Positions 38,156 to 41,712 of a DNA stretch of 41,712 nucleotides are shown one piece after another. The first letter of the stretch is position 1. Every line of letters begins with the position of its first letter. Source of the DNA: an uncultured Methylobacillus sp. (GTDB lineage Bacteria; Pseudomonadota; Gammaproteobacteria; Burkholderiales; Methylophilaceae); assembly GCA_946478865.1 (NCBI GenBank), contig CAMLDO010000018.1, positions 1 through 41,712 on the forward strand, read 5' to 3'. A model generated the notes under the pieces. The model saw only the letters and a list, made by a program, of their open reading frames with translations. It had not been told where the DNA came from and did not search any database. The translations under genes were made by a program, and so were the position numbers.

Positions 38156-39247
38156 TTCCAGTTCGGCCTCCAGCAGTTTGAGCGTGAATGTTTCGTCCTC
38201 GCTCATCTGGGGGTGTTCGCGCGCAAGATCGCGATCCAGTCGCAAGGTATTCAACAAGCCCTGTTCGTAGGCCTCGAACACTGTCGGATGCACGTAGCAT
38301 TTGCGGCAGATTGCTGGCGTGTTCCCGAGCCGTTCGGCTGCGGCATCCACTGCCTGCTTGATGTTGCGCTTGGCTTCGATCGCGCTGGCAGCAGGACCGA
38401 TTTCCTTAAGCATCATCGCCGCCTGTACCGTCCCGGCCCAGGTACGGAAATCCTTGGCGGTGTAATGTTCCCCGGTGATTTCCTGTAAGTAATCGTTCAC
38501 ATCGGCCGAGCCGATCGAGCGGCGCTGCCCTTCGCTATCCACATACTGGAAGAGCTCCTGCCCCGGCAGCTCACGCATGCGCCGCACGATGCGCGCGAGC
38601 CGCGGTTCCTTGATTTTCACCGTATGCGCAATGCCGCTTTTGCCGCGAAAACGGAACTCGATGGCGGCGCCCTCGATGGATACATGCCGGTTACGCAGCG
38701 TGGTGAGGCCGAAGGACTTGTTGGCCTGGGCATATTCTTCGTTACCGATGCGAATATGGGTGACGTCCAGCAGCCGCACGATGGTCGCGATGACTTTGTT
38801 CCGGCTCAATCCGGGACGCGCAATATCTTCATCCAGCCGTTGCCGGATCGCTGGCAGCTTCATGCCGAAGCCCACCATGCGCTCATACTTGGCCTCGTCG
38901 CGCACCTGGCGCCATTGCTTGTGGTAACGGTATTGCTTGCGGCCGCGTGCATCGCGACCCGTGGCCTGCAAGTGCCCGCATTCGTCCGGACATATCCAGA
39001 TGTCCGTCCAGGCAGGCGGAATCGCCAATGACTTGATGCGCGTCAGCGTTTCGGAATCCGTGATCTCCCGGCCTTCGGTATCCAGATAGCGGAAACCGTT
39101 ACGCACGGCTTGCCGTGTATAGCCGGCGCTCTCGTCGGTGATATAGCGCAAACCGCCCAGACGGGCGGCGAGGATGCCCTCTGCGAGTTGCGGCGACTCG
39201 GACGCAGAATCGTCCTCCGGCGCCTGCATGGCGAATGCGTCGGGCAT
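38141..39247 (-). CDS. DNA topoisomerase IB (poxvirus/bacterial type)
   Basis: About 368 residues of a bacterial type IB topoisomerase, which relaxes supercoils through a 3'-phosphotyrosine. It has the IPPAWTDIWICPDECGHLQATGRDARGRKQYRYH N-terminal DNA-binding block, the catalytic Arg/Lys regions (RIGNEEYAQANKSFGLTTLRNRH, KDFRTWAGT), and the nucleophile Tyr in CRKCYVHP. The start is uncertain: ATG 39247 is used, but GTG 39298 gives 17 more residues and an ATG at 39229 six fewer; none has a clear ribosome site. It converges on ovoB. Confidence 0.93.
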   Translation of the reverse strand: MPDAFAMQAPEDDSASESPQLAEGILAARLGGLRYITDESAGYTRQAVRNGFRYLDTEGREITDSETLTRIKSLAIPPAWTDIWICPDECGHLQATGRDARGRKQYRYHKQWRQVRDEAKYERMVGFGMKLPAIRQRLDEDIARPGLSRNKVIATIVRLLDVTHIRIGNEEYAQANKSFGLTTLRNRHVSIEGAAIEFRFRGKSGIAHTVKIKEPRLARIVRRMRELPGQELFQYVDSEGQRRSIGSADVNDYLQEITGEHYTAKDFRTWAGTVQAAMMLKEIGPAASAIEAKRNIKQAVDAAAERLGNTPAICRKCYVHPTVFEAYEQGLLNTLRLDRDLAREHPQMSEDETFTLKLLEAELESGAR

Positions 39248-39357
39248 GAGTAGATGCGGAAAAGGATTTTTTCCGCGCAACCCGGCCGGGTCGGGCACGC
39301 AAAGACCCGAGGTCTATCGTACCGCCACAACCCGAGCCGGGTCAGCGGGGTAGCAAA

Positions 39358-39813
39358 TCAGGACGGACGAATCTCGCCGCGCCAGGCGCCGGTTTCGCTG
39401 CCGCGCGATTCGAGGAAATCCTTGAAGCGTTCGAGATCGCCCTCGACGCGATGCGAGAGCATGCCCAAGGCGTCGCCGGTATTTTCCAGCACGCCTTCAG
39501 GGTCATAGTCCATTTGCAGCATGACGCGGGTAGAACCGTCATGAAGCCGGTGGAAACTCACCACGCCGGCGTTCGGGGTGCCGTCCACGCTGCGCCAGGC
39601 AATCCGCTGGTCTGGAATCTGTTCCGTGATCTCGGCATCCCACTCGACATCCTTGCCGGCAATCTCGGCACACCAGTGCAGATGGGAATCATCGAGCTGG
39701 CGAACTTCTTTCACGCCCTCCATGAAGGCGGGGAAATCCTCGAACTGCGTCCACTGGTTGTAGACGGAAGTTACGGGAGCATTTACATCGATGGATTTTT
39801 GTACGGTAGACAT
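39358..39813 (-). CDS. SRPBCC/polyketide-cyclase-like ligand-binding protein
   Basis: A 151-residue START/SRPBCC-fold protein of the COQ10/cyclase type. It opens with the usual TVQKSIDVNAPVTSVYNQWTQFEDFPAF strand-helix and continues with the WDAEITEQIPDQRIAW strands and a C-terminal helix that lids the pocket. Such proteins bind hydrophobic ligands; the ligand here is unknown. The ATG at 39813 has GGAGGG five bases upstream; a frame to 39858 is not supported. It lies divergently to the Rrf2 gene. Confidence 0.9.
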   Translation of the reverse strand: MSTVQKSIDVNAPVTSVYNQWTQFEDFPAFMEGVKEVRQLDDSHLHWCAEIAGKDVEWDAEITEQIPDQRIAWRSVDGTPNAGVVSFHRLHDGSTRVMLQMDYDPEGVLENTGDALGMLSHRVEGDLERFKDFLESRGSETGAWRGEIRPS

Positions 39814-39940
39814 GTTGCCCTCCATTGAATTTCGGTTGTGTGCGGAGATGAAAATCAAAGATCACGCTGAAAAATTCTAGGTGGATCGGTTCAGCATGGG
39901 CGTCGGATTAATCTGATTTGGCTGTAGGCGACTCACACAA

Positions 39941-39979
39941 AAAATGCGATCAGGAAGTGCTTGGGGGAAAACGCATTTT
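39941..39979. promoter_or_regulatory. Inverted repeat over the Rrf2 promoter (putative operator)
   Basis: AAAATGCG (39941-39948) and CGCATTTT (39972-39979) are perfect 8-bp inverted copies separated by 23 bases, spanning the -35 box. The right arm lies inside the shorter palindrome GAAAA-CGCA-TTTTC (39967-39980). Both suggest an operator, perhaps for autoregulation. Confidence 0.5.
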
Positions 39980-39989
39980 CGGCTAGAAT
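39961..39989 (+). promoter_or_regulatory. Promoter of the Rrf2-type regulator gene
   Basis: TTGGGG (39961-39966), 17-base spacer, TAGAAT (39984-39989), 34 bases before the ATG. Confidence 0.65.
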
Positions 39990-40023
39990 CAAAAGCGGAC
40001 ATAAATATCCTGAGTTCTTGATT

Positions 40024-40524
40024 ATGCTGCTTTCCCACACGAGTCAATACGCCATCCAGTCGCTGGTATACATCGCACTTAACGGCAGCGAGGGGCCATT
40101 GCTCAGCCGGGAGGTCGCAGCAAAGCTGGACGTGCCTTCCGCTTATCTCGCCAAGATCCTGCAATCGCTATGCAAAGGCGGGCTGCTGAACTCGCATCGG
40201 GGACGCTTGGGAGGATTCAGCCTGTCTGAGCCGCCGGCCAATCTCAGCCTGATGCGCATCATCAGCATCACGGAAGGCGCAGGCTTCACCAAGGAATGTC
40301 TGCTCGGGCTCAAGCAGTGCAGCGATGAAACGGCTTGCCCGATGCACCCGATCTGGAAACCGATCAAGGAGCGCATCATGCAGATGCTGGAGAGCCAGAA
40401 CCTGGCGACCGTGGCCGATGCGGTACGCGAAGGCAAGTACCGCCTGACGGACCTGCCCGGCTCGCTGTGCCCGGATATCGAGAACACGCCCAACGCCGCC
40501 TGCCCTTCTGCTTCGGCTGCCTGA
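40024..40524 (+). CDS. Rrf2-family transcriptional regulator with Fe-S cysteines
   Basis: A 166-residue Rrf2/IscR/NsrR-like regulator. The winged helix-turn-helix occupies about 1-80 (LLSREVAAKLDVPSAYLAKILQSLCKGGLL, wing RGRLGGFSL). Three cysteines, C92, C99 and C105, have spacing C-x6-C-x5-C, as expected for an iron-sulphur sensor of nitric oxide, oxygen or cluster status. The spacing resembles Neisseria-type NsrR, but family assignment needs a tree. Start ATG 40024; the frame extends upstream to 39961 but without a site. The promoter region has an inverted repeat. No target gene is obvious nearby; the SRPBCC gene is divergent. Confidence 0.92.
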   Translation: MLLSHTSQYAIQSLVYIALNGSEGPLLSREVAAKLDVPSAYLAKILQSLCKGGLLNSHRGRLGGFSLSEPPANLSLMRIISITEGAGFTKECLLGLKQCSDETACPMHPIWKPIKERIMQMLESQNLATVADAVREGKYRLTDLPGSLCPDIENTPNAACPSASAA

Positions 40525-40555
40525 CGCAAGCGGAGCGGCATCGCCGTGCGCGCTG

Positions 40556-40567
40556 TAGAATGCGCGC
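40556..40567 (+). promoter_or_regulatory. TAGAAT box 6 nt before srkA ATG (leaderless candidate)
   Basis: TAGAAT at 40556-40561, six bases, then ATG, with no Shine-Dalgarno. No clear -35. It is the third case of the same geometry in the window. Confidence 0.45.
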
Positions 40568-41557
40568 ATGACCGAACACCAGCCTCCTTACGCACCGCTC
40601 ACCCCCGACTTCATCCTGAACGCGCTGGAAAATGCCGGCCTCGCTTGCGACGGCCGCCTGCTTGCGCTTAACAGCTACGAAAACCGCGTGTATCAGGTGG
40701 GCATCGAGGATGGCGCTCCTGTCATCGCCAAGTTCTACCGCCCCGGCCGCTGGAGTGACGAAGCCATTCTGGAAGAGCATGCGTTTACGCAGCAACTGGC
40801 CGAAGCCGAGATTCCCGCGGTTCCACCTATCCTTGTGCAGGGCAAGACGCTGAATGCGTTTCAGGGTTTCCGCTTCGCTGTTTTCCCGCGTCGCGGCGGA
40901 CGCGCACCCGAACTGAGCGATCCAGACACACTGGAATGGCTGGGCCGCTTCATCGGGCGCATCCATGCAATAGGCGCGACCGAAAAATTCCAGTACCGGC
41001 CGACGCTGGATGTGCATAGCTTTGGCGATGAGTCGCGCGATTACCTGCTTAGTCACCGTTTTATCCCCGCCGATCTCGAAGCCGCATACCGCAGCGTGTC
41101 CGCCGAAGCGCTGGAGCATGTGCGCGACTGTTTCGACCGGGCCGGACAAGTGCGTATCTTGCGCCTGCATGGCGACTGTCATATGGGAAATGTGTTGTGG
41201 ACAGATGAAGGCCCGCACTTCGTGGACTTCGACGATTGCCGGATGGGGCCGGCGATACAGGATTTGTGGATGCTGCTCTCAGGCGAGCGCAGCGACATGA
41301 CGCGGCAGTTCTCCGATGTACTGGCAGGGTACGAGGATTTCTGCGAATTCGATCCGCGCGAGCTGCATCTGATCGAGGCGCTGCGTACCTTGCGGCTCAT
41401 GCATTATTCCGCCTGGCTCGCCCGCCGCTGGGAAGACCCGGCATTTCCGCACAATTTTCCCTGGTTCAACACCCAGCATTACTGGCAGGACCGCATCCTG
41501 GAGTTGCGCGAGCAGATCGCGCTCATGCAGGAAGCTCCGATCAGCTTGCAGCCCTAA
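40568..41557 (+). CDS. srkA: Stress response kinase A (SrkA/YihE family)
   Basis: A 329-residue member of the APH-like kinase family matching SrkA/YihE, a cytosolic Ser/Thr-type kinase that counters stress-induced death in E. coli. It has the ENRVYQVGIEDG nucleotide loop, the lysine in VIAKFYRPGRW, the catalytic LHGDCHMGNVLW and the metal-binding VDFDDCRMGPAIQDLW. Length is as in E. coli (328). Translation begins without a visible ribosome site. Confidence 0.95.
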   Translation: MTEHQPPYAPLTPDFILNALENAGLACDGRLLALNSYENRVYQVGIEDGAPVIAKFYRPGRWSDEAILEEHAFTQQLAEAEIPAVPPILVQGKTLNAFQGFRFAVFPRRGGRAPELSDPDTLEWLGRFIGRIHAIGATEKFQYRPTLDVHSFGDESRDYLLSHRFIPADLEAAYRSVSAEALEHVRDCFDRAGQVRILRLHGDCHMGNVLWTDEGPHFVDFDDCRMGPAIQDLWMLLSGERSDMTRQFSDVLAGYEDFCEFDPRELHLIEALRTLRLMHYSAWLARRWEDPAFPHNFPWFNTQHYWQDRILELREQIALMQEAPISLQP

Positions 41558-41586
41558 ATTCCTGGGTAAGATCAGGACTTTCAAAT

Positions 41587-41619
41587 AAAAAAAGAGGCGA
41601 TACCGTTATCGGCATCGCC
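41587..41619 (-). terminator. Terminator of the minus-strand gene at the right edge
   Basis: GGCGATACCG (41596-41605), loop TTAT, CGGCATCGCC (41610-41619), one mismatch; on the minus strand a T7 run follows (41587-41593). Confidence 0.75.
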
Positions 41620-41658
41620 CCACCTCGCTCCCAACCCCGGGCTCGTTCAGTCAGTCAG

Positions 41659-41712
41659 TTATTGCTTGCCGTAGTGCATCGGCAGGAATTGCAGCTTGTC
41701 CCACGGGAAACC
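41659..41712 (-). CDS. C-terminal end of an unidentified protein, cut by window edge
   Basis: Seventeen codons and a TAA, reading GFPWDKLQFLPMHYGKQ, in a frame open to the window edge and followed 40 bases later by a minus-strand terminator. Too short to identify. The direct repeat TCAGTCAG lies just after the stop. Confidence 0.5.
   Translation of the reverse strand, partial: GFPWDKLQFLPMHYGKQ

Noticed and set aside
41647..41658. TCAGTCAG micro-repeat
   Set aside because: Only about three copies of four bases; no sign of a variable repeat or CRISPR.

Overview
The window is a GC-rich, tightly packed chromosomal segment of a betaproteobacterium. Gene order and protein style fit the Nitrosomonadales, possibly the Gallionellaceae or relatives; this is inference, as there is no rRNA in the window. 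Evidence includes the DUF971-ubiE-ubiJ-ubiB, rsmD-coaD-ferredoxin, TPR-lolB-ispE-tRNA-Gln-prs-rplY-pth-ychF and ftsY-ftsE-ftsX-rpoH blocks. There are no insertion sequences, prophage genes or CRISPR arrays.

Layout. 1-2.9 kb: the 3' part of dnaK, then dnaJ. 3-5.3 kb: a neutral zinc metallopeptidase, a 42-residue membrane protein, glyoxalase I and the MtfA peptidase. 5.3-9.3 kb (minus): two M16 proteins (one catalytic, one lacking the zinc motif), rsmD, coaD and a 2[4Fe-4S] ferredoxin. 9.4-12.9 kb: ftsY-ftsE-ftsX and then rpoH, which has a CIRCE (HrcA) operator in front of it. 13-15.3 kb (minus): a bacterial dynamin-like GTPase overlapping ccoS, followed by a 31-residue membrane protein. 15.4-18.7 kb: DUF971, ubiE, ubiJ, ubiB (ubiquinone synthesis). 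18.7-21.1 kb: an HDOD protein and a divergent sodium:solute symporter.

21.1-25.9 kb (minus): an operon of a Gld-like ABC ATPase, ABC-2 permease, GldG-like protein and DUF4340 protein ending in mutM, behind a strong sigma70-type promoter. 26-32.7 kb: TPR protein, lolB, ispE, tRNA-Gln, prs, rplY (Ctc), pth, ychF. 32.7-34.9 kb: a small exported protein, tRNA-Met with a near-consensus promoter, a PAP2-like protein with a variant active site and a 60-residue protein. 34.9-38.2 kb: ovoA followed by an overlapping PLP C-S lyase, together an apparent ovothiol operon. 38.1-41.7 kb: topoisomerase IB, an SRPBCC protein, an Rrf2-type Fe-S regulator, SrkA kinase, and the last 17 codons of an unidentified minus-strand gene.

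Most of the window is housekeeping. The points worth a second look are: the CIRCE-controlled rpoH; three genes (mtfA, ftsY, srkA) with a TANAAT box exactly six bases before ATG and no Shine-Dalgarno, suggesting leaderless mRNAs; the dynamin-ccoS-small-protein cluster; the Gld-like ABC operon joined to mutM; the ovoA/lyase pair; several small membrane proteins; and potential RNA structures in the dnaK-dnaJ and prs-rplY spacers. No wholly new multi-gene system can be claimed from sequence alone; the dynamin-ccoS cluster and the Gld-like operon are the closest candidates.
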